Below are positions 43,788 to 52,543 of a stretch of DNA of 64,000 nucleotides, in pieces. Each line of letters opens with the position of its first letter. Within the stretch, counting starts at the first letter, position 1. A model generated the notes under the pieces. It was given only the letters and a program-made list of their open reading frames with translations. It searched no databases and was not told the DNA's origin. The position numbers were made by a program, and so were the translations under genes. Source of the DNA: Sporosarcina sp. ACRSL (GTDB lineage Bacteria > Bacillota > Bacilli > Bacillales_A > Planococcaceae); the NCBI RefSeq assembly GCF_022346605.1, contig NZ_JAKRNT010000005.1, forward strand, positions 186,001 to 250,000, read 5' to 3'.

Positions 43788-44045
43788 ATGTTATTACCAG
43801 GGAAGTACATACATCCGGAAAGAACGTTAGTGTCAATTGGTGCCAAAATCATCTATCTCCTTCAACGTCCACAGAGTGTTTCGAAGCTATGGAATGACTA
43901 TAAAAGAATGCAGGAAGACGAACAGTTGCCGGTCGTCTCATTTGACGTTTTTGTCAATGCCTTATGTTTTCTTTATACGATGAATGCAATTGAGATGAAG
44001 AATCAGGCAATAAGGAGGATTGAACATGCTGAAAAAAGTTTATAG
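43788..44045 (+). CDS. ABC-3C system middle component
   Basis: 85-aa protein MLLPGKYIHPERTLVSIGAK with ending SFDVFVNALCFLYTMNAIEM, a winged-helix-like layout. It matches my memory of ABC-3C middle component type 6, the adaptor encoded between effector and ATPase. GAGGGAG lies directly upstream of ATG 43788. The frame is open further upstream (to 43686), overlapping component 1, but no better start is seen. It overlaps the ATPase gene start by 20 nt. Confidence 0.75.
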   Translation: MLLPGKYIHPERTLVSIGAKIIYLLQRPQSVSKLWNDYKRMQEDEQLPVVSFDVFVNALCFLYTMNAIEMKNQAIRRIEHAEKSL

Positions 44046-45732
44046 TTCTCTTCCAACCTTTAAAACAGTAGAATTTCATCATGGCTTAAATATAATTGTT
44101 GCCGAAAAAAGTAATCCGCTGTCTGGAAAGTCAACGAGAAATGGAGCTGGAAAATCGACAATTGTAGAGATTCTTCACTTTTTGTTTGGCGGTAATGTGG
44201 ATCCGATTTTCAAATCACAAGAACTAATCGAACATAGTTTCTCGGTTGATTTTGAAGTGAACAATAAAAACTTTACGATTACAAGGTCAGCAAAGCAACC
44301 GACAAAATTCATACTAAATATGATGAGAGAAGAGCAAAAGGAAACTCGAATTTATTCAAAAACTGAATTGATAGGCTTACTAAGACAGGAATTCTTTTGG
44401 GATATGCCGGAATCGGTTTCATTGAGAAGCACCTTATCATACTTTTTAAGAAGAGACGCTGACGGCGGTTTTTCGGAGTCCACAGAATTTATTAAACAAC
44501 AAAAAGCCAGTGATAAGAAAAAAACATTATCATATTTATTAGGGTTAGATACAGATCTTCCACAGGAGTGGGAAGAACTAGAGATGAAAAGAAAAGATTT
44601 GAATTCATTAAATAAAATCATGAAAAATGGCATGATTGATTCGATTAAAATGGATTCAAGTTACTTAAAAAGCGAAAAAATCGTTTATGAAGAACGGGTA
44701 CAAAAGTTAGAAGATGAAATCGCTAAGTTTGAAGTGCTTCCCGAGTACAGAAATCTTGAGCAAGAGGCAAATGATCTTACACAAAAAATCAATGAAATCA
44801 CCGATCGTAACTTTTTCTTAAATAAAGAACTTTCTGTTTTAGATCAATCTCTAGAATCAGAAAAGCAGATGAACACAAAATTCAGTATAAAAGATATGTA
44901 TGAGGAAATGAATATCCTAATGCCAGACTCCATATATAAACGTTTTGAAGATGTGGAAATTTTCCATGAATCAGTTGTGAGAAATAGAAGAGCGTATCTG
45001 CTGGAAGAAAGAGAAGAAATCAGCGAAAGATTAAAAAATAACAGTCTGGAAATCGAAAGGTTAGCTAAGAGAAGACAAGAGATTATGGTCATCCTTCAAA
45101 ATAAAGGAGCTATTGATCAGTTTTCGAAACTCCAAGATGAATTAAATAAAATTAAAACAAGATACACTGAAATTATGAATCAGTTAAAAACATTGGATGA
45201 TATTGTAAATATTAAAACAGAGTTAACGACAGGTAAAGCTAAGCTAATAAAGAAAATGCGTGAAAATCAAGCTGACCAAGAAGAACTGATTAAACATGCA
45301 GTTTTAACGATTAATCATACTTTAGAGGAGCTTTATGGAACAAATCATGGGACTCGTTTTACGGTAGATGTGAGTGAGCAGAGTGGATTGGTCGTAATGC
45401 TTAGCAAACCAGATAAAAAGAGTCGTGGTATTAACAATATGTTGATTTTTAGTTTCGATATGATGTTAATTGAGATGAATAAAAAGTTGGGTAGATCCTT
45501 GGATTTTTTATTTCATGATAGTCATTTGTTTGATGGTGTCGATTCGACTCAAACAAAAATTGCTTTGACGTTAGCGGCGAGAAAGACGAAAGAACTTAAT
45601 TTTCAATATATTACTACTGTCAACAGTGATATTTACTCTTTGCTTTCAGATGAGTTAGATCAATATAAATTAGAACTTGATTTAACAGATGCTGAGGAAT
45701 CAGGGGGCTTATTAGGGATTCGATTGCAATGA
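44026..45732 (+). CDS. ABC-3C system ATPase (DUF2326, RecN/SMC-like)
   Basis: 568-aa ATPase. The N-terminal AAA/ABC half has Walker A GAGKSTIVEIL (with a preceding NGAGK) inside STRNGAGKSTIVEILHFLFG. A central coiled coil (about 190-420) contains repeated Glu/Lys heptads. The C-terminal half carries the DUF2326 segment HDSHLFDGVDSTQTKIALTL, which provides the Walker B/D-loop region, and ITTVNSDIYS. AAGGAGG lies 7 nt before ATG 44026. Such ATPases likely sense nucleic acid and control the nuclease-like partner. AT-rich codon use contrasts with flanking core genes. Confidence 0.85.
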   Translation: MLKKVYSSLPTFKTVEFHHGLNIIVAEKSNPLSGKSTRNGAGKSTIVEILHFLFGGNVDPIFKSQELIEHSFSVDFEVNNKNFTITRSAKQPTKFILNMMREEQKETRIYSKTELIGLLRQEFFWDMPESVSLRSTLSYFLRRDADGGFSESTEFIKQQKASDKKKTLSYLLGLDTDLPQEWEELEMKRKDLNSLNKIMKNGMIDSIKMDSSYLKSEKIVYEERVQKLEDEIAKFEVLPEYRNLEQEANDLTQKINEITDRNFFLNKELSVLDQSLESEKQMNTKFSIKDMYEEMNILMPDSIYKRFEDVEIFHESVVRNRRAYLLEEREEISERLKNNSLEIERLAKRRQEIMVILQNKGAIDQFSKLQDELNKIKTRYTEIMNQLKTLDDIVNIKTELTTGKAKLIKKMRENQADQEELIKHAVLTINHTLEELYGTNHGTRFTVDVSEQSGLVVMLSKPDKKSRGINNMLIFSFDMMLIEMNKKLGRSLDFLFHDSHLFDGVDSTQTKIALTLAARKTKELNFQYITTVNSDIYSLLSDELDQYKLELDLTDAEESGGLLGIRLQ

Positions 45733-45843
45733 CGTGTGACGAGTATTAATTATAATCAAATGTATAAAAAAATATAAGGAAATCATTGTTAGGAAGAGTA
45801 CCAACCTCAGAACATCCAAACCACCCGACTAAATTAGCTATCC

Positions 45844-45883
45844 AAAGCGCTGATGGACATGCAAATCCATCAGTGCTTTTTTA
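45844..45883 (+). terminator. Terminator after ABC-3C operon
   Basis: AAGC-G-CTGATGGA ... TCCATCAG-T-GCTT stem followed by TTTTTTA. Confidence 0.88.
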
Positions 45884-46053
45884 TTTTATCTTCCAATAGA
45901 CATCTTTCCCCCTAACCCGAATATACATAGAAGTAACAATCTGCGATTACTAATCCTTGGACAAGTATCACTACGAGACCAAAGGAGGAATCTACCAGTA
46001 CAAATAAGAGCCAAAAAAGGCGAAACAAAATCCAATAAAGGGGGAATTTGTAA
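45884..46053 (+). other. Leader of oligopeptide operon
   Basis: 170 nt between the island terminator and the first opp-like gene. A strong ribosome-site sequence AAAGGAGGAA at 45981-45990 has no start codon at a usable distance and may be a relic. The actual site for the gene is AAGGGGG (46036-46044 region). This is my estimate of the right boundary of the AT-rich island. Confidence 0.4.
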
Positions 46054-47607
46054 GTGAAAAAGACTCTAACTCTTTTATTTCTCACTATGATTGTCTTCGC
46101 ACTGATCCTTTCCGGCTGCGGGAAAAAGGCGAAAAAGGGCGATCGGGAAATCATTGTTGCAGCTATTTCGGAGCCTGATTCTGTCGATGTGCATCGAACG
46201 TCGTCGATGGGGGATGCGAACTCGGCTTTGTATGATGCGTTGATGAAGTATGACGATGACGGGAATATTGTCGGGAATTTAGTGAAAGAGTATACGGTTT
46301 CGCCGGATGGTAAGGAAGTGACGTTCGAGCTGAAGGAGGGTGTCGAATTTCATTCTGGAAAGCCTGTGAATGCGGAAGCGGTGAAGGCGTCGTTTGAGCG
46401 GTTGATGGAGTCGTCGCCTTTCAAAACGAATGCAGGTGACATTAGCAAAATAGAAGTAGTGAGCGAATATGTATTCAAACTTACTTGGAATGAACCGTTT
46501 GCGCCGTTCTTTACAAACTCGACTTCCAATTATTTATCTCCTATTGATGTGTCTGTGCTCGATAGCAATGGGGAAGGGTTTGAGAAAAATCCGAGTGCTA
46601 CGGGTGCATTAAAGCTTGTGGAAATCAAGCGGGGAGATTCATTAGTTTACGAGCCGAGCGACAAATATGACTGGGGACCGGATGGACCTGGCTTTGACAA
46701 GGTGACGTTTCGTTTTATTCCTGACGAAGAGACGCGCATCTTGGAGTTTAAAAAAGGGAATGTCGATGTGTTAGGAAGCGTTCCGTATCAATATATCGAA
46801 GAGCTTGAGAAGGAAGAAGGCGTGACGATTGTCCGTGTTCCGAACTATGTTTTGAGCTATCTCGGCTGGAACAACAAGAAGCCGATCTTCCAAGATGTGC
46901 GCGTAAGGCAAGCGATTGCGATGGCGATTGATCGGGATTCAATCATTACGAACACATTCAGAGGCGAGGCGAAGCCAGTTTTTGGTCCATTGCCGCCTGC
47001 GACGTTTGGCTATAACGAGAAAATTGAAGAGATGGCACGCAACAAATATGCAAGGGATCTAGATAAAGCAAAACAATTACTTTCCGAGGCGGGTTGGAAA
47101 GATACGAATAAAGACGGCATCGTCATGAAAGACGGCAATCCGTTTAAAGTGGATATGTGGGTAGATAATGATCCGGCAAACCAACGTGCAGCGCAAATCA
47201 TTCAAAGTCAGTTAAGGGAAATCGGTATTGACCTTTCAATTTCGGTGAAGGAGTCGGCAACAATCATCGAACAGACGCCGCAGGGGGCGCATGAAATGCT
47301 GTTATGGAGTTTTGGTTGGCTTGATGCAGATGTATTGAATTTCCTCCTATTTGGAGATGGAAAATCGACTCGCCTTCATTATGAAGTCGAAGAAATTTAT
47401 AGCTTGTTAGAAAAAGGTGCGGTTGAGATGGATCAGGAGAAACGTTTGAAACTTTATGAGGATGCACAAAAGCTGTTAGTTGAGCAATCACCTTGGGTTC
47501 CGCTTTATGTGAAAGAGAACATTACTGCAATCCGGAATTTCGAGGAATTTGAGATTCATCCGAGAAGGAATCTCATTATTTGGCAAAACGTTAAAGTTGC
47601 AAAATAG
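46054..47607 (+). CDS. Peptide/nickel ABC transporter substrate-binding lipoprotein
   Basis: 517-aa extracytoplasmic binding protein of the DppA/OppA cluster. Signal with lipobox LSGC at residues ~19-22, then IIVAAISEPDSVDVHRTSS; the family segment FHSGKPVNAEAVKASFERLM and FQDVRVRQAIAMAIDRDSI are clear. GTG start behind AAAGGGGGAA. First gene of a six-gene transporter operon. Ligand probably a short peptide, but glutathione- or nickel-binding relatives cannot be excluded. Confidence 0.92.
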   Translation: MKKTLTLLFLTMIVFALILSGCGKKAKKGDREIIVAAISEPDSVDVHRTSSMGDANSALYDALMKYDDDGNIVGNLVKEYTVSPDGKEVTFELKEGVEFHSGKPVNAEAVKASFERLMESSPFKTNAGDISKIEVVSEYVFKLTWNEPFAPFFTNSTSNYLSPIDVSVLDSNGEGFEKNPSATGALKLVEIKRGDSLVYEPSDKYDWGPDGPGFDKVTFRFIPDEETRILEFKKGNVDVLGSVPYQYIEELEKEEGVTIVRVPNYVLSYLGWNNKKPIFQDVRVRQAIAMAIDRDSIITNTFRGEAKPVFGPLPPATFGYNEKIEEMARNKYARDLDKAKQLLSEAGWKDTNKDGIVMKDGNPFKVDMWVDNDPANQRAAQIIQSQLREIGIDLSISVKESATIIEQTPQGAHEMLLWSFGWLDADVLNFLLFGDGKSTRLHYEVEEIYSLLEKGAVEMDQEKRLKLYEDAQKLLVEQSPWVPLYVKENITAIRNFEEFEIHPRRNLIIWQNVKVAK

Positions 47608-47676
47608 TTGATTTCACGGGAACGCAGTCTTGTCTCAACGAAAGACGGTGTTCCCGTATATATAGGGGTGTATGGC

Positions 47677-48597
47677 ATGTCGTCTTATTTATTGAAACGT
47701 CTGTTGACAATGGGAGTCACTTTGATTGGCGTTTCCTTGCTCGTTTTCTTCATGATTCACCTTGTGCCAGGAAATCCGGTGACGTATATTTTAGGTGATT
47801 TTGCGACGGAAGAATCGATTAAGGAGCTGGAAAGCCGCCTCGGTCTGGACCGCCCGATTTTCACACAATATGCCGCATATATGTTGAATGCTGTTCAAGG
47901 AGATCTAGGAACTTCCTATATTACCGGCTACACAGTAGTCGAAGAGATTTTAAACCGGATACCGATTACAGCCCAATTGGCATTGTACAGCGTCGCTTTT
48001 GGTTCGATTATCGGGATTATGATGGGAATCATTGCGGCTGTAAAACAAAATACGATTTTCGATCAAATGGCGATGCTTGTAGCACTTGTTGGCATTTCGG
48101 CGCCGGGATTTTGGATTGCATTGTTTTTAATTCTTCTATTCTCCTATCAGTTAGGCATTTTCCCCATTTCGGGCTATAGCGGATTCTACTCGCTCATTTT
48201 GCCTTCAATAACATTGGGGTTAGGGACGGCAGGAACGATTGCGCGGATGACGAGATCCAGCATGCTCGATGTCATTAAGCAGGATTATATCCGGACTGCT
48301 CAAGCGAAAGGGGCAAGCCTATACCGGCTCATTTTCCATCATAGCTTGCAAAATGCACTGATTCCGGTTGTGACAGTTATCGGAATGCAATTCGGCTATT
48401 TGATGGCAGGGGCAGTCGTAACAGAAACAGTGTTTGCACTTCCAGGCCTTGGCAGCTTAGTCGTTTCGGCGATATCGACGCGTGACATTCCAACTGTCCA
48501 AGGATTGCTTTTGTTCATGGCGTCGATGATCATACTTGCGAATTTCGTAGTGGACCTTCTTTACACGAAGCTGGACCCGCGCATTCGATTTGACTGA
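47677..48597 (+). CDS. Peptide ABC transporter permease (DppB-like)
   Basis: 306-aa permease with six membrane helices. Starts MSSYLLKRLLTMGVTLIGVS; the signature loop contains IRTAQAKGASLYRLIFHHSL and the segment IPVVTVIGMQFGYLMAGAVV. ATG 47677 begins the first helix as in the family and has AGGGGTG upstream; the open frame reaches back to a TTG at 47608 in low-value sequence. Follows the binding protein gene by 69 nt. Confidence 0.92.
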   Translation: MSSYLLKRLLTMGVTLIGVSLLVFFMIHLVPGNPVTYILGDFATEESIKELESRLGLDRPIFTQYAAYMLNAVQGDLGTSYITGYTVVEEILNRIPITAQLALYSVAFGSIIGIMMGIIAAVKQNTIFDQMAMLVALVGISAPGFWIALFLILLFSYQLGIFPISGYSGFYSLILPSITLGLGTAGTIARMTRSSMLDVIKQDYIRTAQAKGASLYRLIFHHSLQNALIPVVTVIGMQFGYLMAGAVVTETVFALPGLGSLVVSAISTRDIPTVQGLLLFMASMIILANFVVDLLYTKLDPRIRFD

Positions 48598-48623
48598 AAT
48601 GGAGCTGAAAGGAGGAAGTGGAT

Positions 48624-49517
48624 TTGAAACAATTGGACGGTGTGAATGGACCGGTTGTGTATGTAGAAGTAGAAACAAAAACATATTCAAAGTATCGGAG
48701 TTTTTGGAAGAAGCTAAAGAAGAACAAAGGTGCTCTAGTAGGAGCGGGAATTCTCTTGTTTTTCATTACGATGTCCACCCTTGCGCCAGTCATCGGACCT
48801 TATCCTGTCAATGAAATGATGTTTGAAGACAGTTTACAAGGGCCGAGCGCAAAGCATTGGCTAGGGACGGATGAATTTGGGCGGGATTTATACACAAGAA
48901 TGTTGTACGGGGGACGCGTTTCCTTGCTGATGGGGCTTGTCGCCGTTTCCATTTCAGGGACAATCGGCGTTATTTTAGGTGTCATCGCGGGCTATTATCG
49001 CCGGCTTGATATGTACATTATGCAATTCATGGATATATTGATGGCTTTTCCTTCATTGCTGATGGCAATCGCAATCGTTTCGATTCTTGGTGTCGGGTTA
49101 ACGAACGCGATGATTGCAGTTGCGATATCCGTCATTCCTTCATTCGTAAGGGTTGTTCGAGGATCAGTCTTGTCTGTTCGTGAGACAGAATACGTGGAAG
49201 CGTCAAGAGCACTAGGTGTAAAAGATGGGAAAATCATCATAAAACATATTTTGCCAAATGTCGCTTCGCCGATTATCGTTCTTGCAACGATTCAATTCGG
49301 TAGCAGCATTCTATCCGCGGCGGCACTTAGTTTCCTCGGGTTAGGGGCTCAGCCGCCGAATCCGGAATGGGGCGCGCTCGTTTACGTCGGGAAATCATTT
49401 TTGAGCCAAGCATGGTGGATGATGTTATTCCCAGGCCTTGCGATTATGCTCGTTGTATTAGGTTTTAATTTACTTGGCGATGGACTACGGGATGCTTTGG
49501 ATCCTAGGCTTAAATAG
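48624..49517 (+). CDS. Peptide ABC transporter permease (DppC-like)
   Basis: 297-aa permease with six helices. Contains GPSAKHWLGTDEFGRDLYTR and the cytoplasmic signature YVEASRALGVKDGKIIIKHI, followed by LPNVASPIIVLATIQFGSSI. TTG 48624 lies 7 nt after GGAGGA; the GTG at 48618 is too close to it. It pairs with the upstream permease. Confidence 0.92.
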   Translation: MKQLDGVNGPVVYVEVETKTYSKYRSFWKKLKKNKGALVGAGILLFFITMSTLAPVIGPYPVNEMMFEDSLQGPSAKHWLGTDEFGRDLYTRMLYGGRVSLLMGLVAVSISGTIGVILGVIAGYYRRLDMYIMQFMDILMAFPSLLMAIAIVSILGVGLTNAMIAVAISVIPSFVRVVRGSVLSVRETEYVEASRALGVKDGKIIIKHILPNVASPIIVLATIQFGSSILSAAALSFLGLGAQPPNPEWGALVYVGKSFLSQAWWMMLFPGLAIMLVVLGFNLLGDGLRDALDPRLK

Positions 49518-49532
49518 TAGGGGGAAATCGAA

Positions 49533-50426
49533 TTGCTAAAGGAAAAGATCGAATCATATATAAGTGGAATTGACGCGACTTTTGGGATATCAATCAAACA
49601 TTTACAGACGAATGAAGAAGTGCATATACAAGGCGACCGCTACTTTCAAACAGCAAGTGTCGTGAAAGTGCCGATACTAGCGGCTTTGTATGATGCTGTC
49701 TATAAGGGGAAGATCGATGTATCGGAACGAATTGTTCTGCGAAGGGAAGACCGAGTACCGGGTTCTGGTGTCATTCAGGAAATGGACACTGGTATTTCAC
49801 CGACAATTAAAGACTTGGCGACGATGATGATTATCGTCAGTGACAATATGGCGACGGACAAGCTGTTGTCGATGGTGGATGCGCAATCGGTTCAGGATTA
49901 TATGCGAGCAATCGGATTAGAGCATATTTTTGTAAAGCATTCGATTTGGGAGCTGCTAAGCTTATGCGCTGGCATTGAGCCTACTGCGTATAGTGATGAA
50001 ATGTTCGATCAAATCATTAACACTTTGATAGCTGGTCATTATAATCGGGACAGCATTGTTTTCCAAGGCAGTACGGAAAACAATGTGAGCACAACCCGAG
50101 ATATGAACCGGTTAATGGAGAAAATAGCGAAAGGTGAAATTTTCTCCGAGGCATGCTCTGCCGATATCCGAGATATCCTTCTACGCCAACAATATACGCA
50201 GCGAATTCCAGGTTTATTGCCTAGAGGAACGAAAGTCGCCAATAAAACGGGAAGTCTAGGGACGATGTATAACGACACAGGCATCGTATACTTGCCTGAT
50301 CAAAGAGGGGAATTTGTCATAACTGTATTTTCGGTTGGGAAGACGCTTGACTACGAAGGGAATGGACCAATCGCCCGGATTTCGAAGATTGCCTTCGACC
50401 ATTTCCTAGAAGGGGCGGCTACATGA
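49533..50426 (+). CDS. Class A beta-lactamase-like serine hydrolase
   Basis: 297-aa protein with penicillin-recognising motifs: SxxK in TASVVKVPI (about residue 47), SDN in IIVSDNMATDK and KTG in VANKTGSLG. No signal peptide is present, so it is probably cytoplasmic, unlike true beta-lactamases. It may cleave peptides or muropeptides taken up by the surrounding transporter. TTG start behind GGGGG; the stop overlaps the next gene (ATGAATG). Insertion within an oligopeptide ABC operon is notable. Confidence 0.87.
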   Translation: MLKEKIESYISGIDATFGISIKHLQTNEEVHIQGDRYFQTASVVKVPILAALYDAVYKGKIDVSERIVLRREDRVPGSGVIQEMDTGISPTIKDLATMMIIVSDNMATDKLLSMVDAQSVQDYMRAIGLEHIFVKHSIWELLSLCAGIEPTAYSDEMFDQIINTLIAGHYNRDSIVFQGSTENNVSTTRDMNRLMEKIAKGEIFSEACSADIRDILLRQQYTQRIPGLLPRGTKVANKTGSLGTMYNDTGIVYLPDQRGEFVITVFSVGKTLDYEGNGPIARISKIAFDHFLEGAAT

Positions 50427-51404
50427 ATGGAAGAGCTCTTGAGGGTAGAAGATATGCATATTTTCTTTCATGGAGATAAAGGGGATGTCATTCCAGCCGT
50501 TAAAGGTGTCAATTTCCATATCCGTGAAGGGGAGACGCTTGGACTTGTCGGAGAATCGGGATGCGGGAAAAGCTTGACGTCTCTATCGATTATGCAGTTG
50601 ATACCTAAAAATGCCGGTTTTACAGAAGGACGAATTTTACTAGATGATATAGACGTGAATACATGCAGTGAAAAAGAAATGCGGGCGATCCGCGGGAATA
50701 AAATGTCGATGATTTTTCAAGAGCCGATGACTTCCTTGAATCCGGTTCATAAAATTGGTAAGCAAATCGGTGAAGTGCTTTTATTGCATGACGTGGGTGA
50801 TCCGAAAACGATCGAAGCCCGGACGATTGAAATTTTGAAGAAGGTCGGAATTCCTCGGGCGGAGAAAATTGTCGATGAATATCCCCATCAGTTGTCGGGC
50901 GGTATGCGTCAAAGAGTGATGATTGCAATGGCGATGGCTTGCAATCCGAAATTATTGATTGCGGATGAACCGACGACGGCATTGGATGTAACGATACAGG
51001 CTCAAATATTGGATTTGATGAATACATTGCAGGAAGAATACAAAACGGCAATTTTGCTGATCACTCATGATTTAGGTGTCATTGCTGAAATGGCGGATCG
51101 AGTGATGGTTATGTATTACGGACAAATCGTTGAAGAGGCAGATGTCCGTTCACTGTTTAAGGAGCCGAAACATCCGTACACAATCGGATTATTGCATTCT
51201 GTCCCGACATTGGAGGCGGAGGATGAAGTTCGGTTGAATCCGATTGAAGGAACAGTACCAAATTTAGGTGATATTCAGGTAGGCTGTCCGTTTAGGGCGA
51301 GATGTGAAAGGGCTTTTGATAAATGCGAAGCCGAAAATCCTCCTTTATTCCAAATGGACAACCATTCCGTCAGATGTTGGTTGTACGAGGAGGTGTCCGT
51401 ATGA
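50427..51404 (+). CDS. Peptide ABC transporter ATPase (DppD/OppD-like)
   Basis: 325-aa ATPase. Walker A GESGCGKSLTSLS, signature LSGGMRQRVMIAMAMA, Walker B LLIADEPTTALD and the C-terminal OppD extension with cysteines (GCPFRARCERAFDKC) that may bind an iron-sulphur cluster. ATG 50427 overlaps the hydrolase stop. Overlaps the next ATPase by 4 nt. Confidence 0.93.
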   Translation: MEELLRVEDMHIFFHGDKGDVIPAVKGVNFHIREGETLGLVGESGCGKSLTSLSIMQLIPKNAGFTEGRILLDDIDVNTCSEKEMRAIRGNKMSMIFQEPMTSLNPVHKIGKQIGEVLLLHDVGDPKTIEARTIEILKKVGIPRAEKIVDEYPHQLSGGMRQRVMIAMAMACNPKLLIADEPTTALDVTIQAQILDLMNTLQEEYKTAILLITHDLGVIAEMADRVMVMYYGQIVEEADVRSLFKEPKHPYTIGLLHSVPTLEAEDEVRLNPIEGTVPNLGDIQVGCPFRARCERAFDKCEAENPPLFQMDNHSVRCWLYEEVSV

Positions 51405-52393
51405 GCGAACCATTGTTGACAGTGGATGATTTAAAAACTTATTTTCCAATTAGGAAAGGTTTATTGAAAAGAAATAATGGGTTTGTCAAAGCGGTCGATG
51501 GAATCAGTTTTCAAGTGCATCGAGGCGAAACGCTTGGCATTGTCGGGGAAAGCGGCTGCGGGAAATCGACGATGGGCCGAAGTATATTGCGTTTAATTGA
51601 ACCAAGCTCGGGCTCTGTCCAATTCGAAGGACAAGAAGTGACGACATTGAATCGTTCTCAATTACGAAAATTAAGAGGAGAAATGCAAATTGTCTTTCAA
51701 GATCCGTATGCTTCCTTAAATCCGAAAATGACTGTTGGTGCAATATTGGACGAGGCATTGTCGACACATCAAATTGGAGTCAATTCGAAACAACGTAAAG
51801 AGATGATTGCGGATTTATTAATGAAAGTCGGTTTGAGCACTTCACATATTGGCAGGTACCCACATGAGTTCAGTGGCGGGCAGCGACAGAGGATCGGCAT
51901 TGCGCGTGCGATAGCAGTCAATCCTTCAATCATCATCGCGGACGAACCCGTGTCGGCATTAGACGTTTCTGTCCAAGCCCAGATTCTGAACCTATTCGAA
52001 GAGTTGAAGGACACCTTAGGACTGACGTATATTTTCATCGCCCACGACTTAAGTGTCGTCAAACACGTCAGCGACCGAATTGGCGTCATGTATTTAGGAA
52101 GGATCGTCGAGCTTGCAGAGAAGAAGGAGCTATTCAAAAATCCATTGCATCCATATACACAGGCGTTGATGTCAGCGGTCCCTTCGTTAGATCCTGATGT
52201 GAAGAAAGAACGCATCATTTTAAAAGGTGACGTGCCAAATCCGGCAGCTCCTCCTTCAGGTTGCCCGTTCCATCCGCGATGCCAATTCGCAAAGGATGTA
52301 TGTAAATCGGCGGTACCGAAGGAGATTTTGGTCAATGCTAATCGGTCGGTAAGTTGTCATATGTATGATGATGACTATCGGAATGAATTTTAA
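51401..52393 (+). CDS. Peptide ABC transporter ATPase (DppF/OppF-like)
   Basis: 330-aa ATPase. Walker A GESGCGKSTMGRSIL, signature FSGGQRQRIGIARAIA, Walker B IIADEPVSALDVS, and the C-terminal cysteine cluster GCPFHPRCQFAKDVC. ATG 51401 has GAGGAGGTG upstream and gives MSEPLLTVDD, typical for the family; the frame is open earlier. Last gene of the transporter operon, followed by a terminator. Confidence 0.93.
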   Translation: MSEPLLTVDDLKTYFPIRKGLLKRNNGFVKAVDGISFQVHRGETLGIVGESGCGKSTMGRSILRLIEPSSGSVQFEGQEVTTLNRSQLRKLRGEMQIVFQDPYASLNPKMTVGAILDEALSTHQIGVNSKQRKEMIADLLMKVGLSTSHIGRYPHEFSGGQRQRIGIARAIAVNPSIIIADEPVSALDVSVQAQILNLFEELKDTLGLTYIFIAHDLSVVKHVSDRIGVMYLGRIVELAEKKELFKNPLHPYTQALMSAVPSLDPDVKKERIILKGDVPNPAAPPSGCPFHPRCQFAKDVCKSAVPKEILVNANRSVSCHMYDDDYRNEF

Positions 52394-52413
52394 TAGGAGA
52401 GAGTAGGAATACC

Positions 52414-52447
52414 AAATGTCATGGCAGCCCATTCCATGGCATTTTTT
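52414..52447 (+). terminator. Terminator after peptide ABC operon
   Basis: AAATG-T-CATGG-CAGCCCATT-CCATG-G-CATTT stem followed by T run. Confidence 0.85.
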
Positions 52448-52543
52448 CATTCTTCAAAACCTCTTCCAAATCCAAAAAACTAATCTATAATAAAGAGTGG
52501 GAGACAGAATTATTTAACAATACATACAAACGGGGGAATTCCA

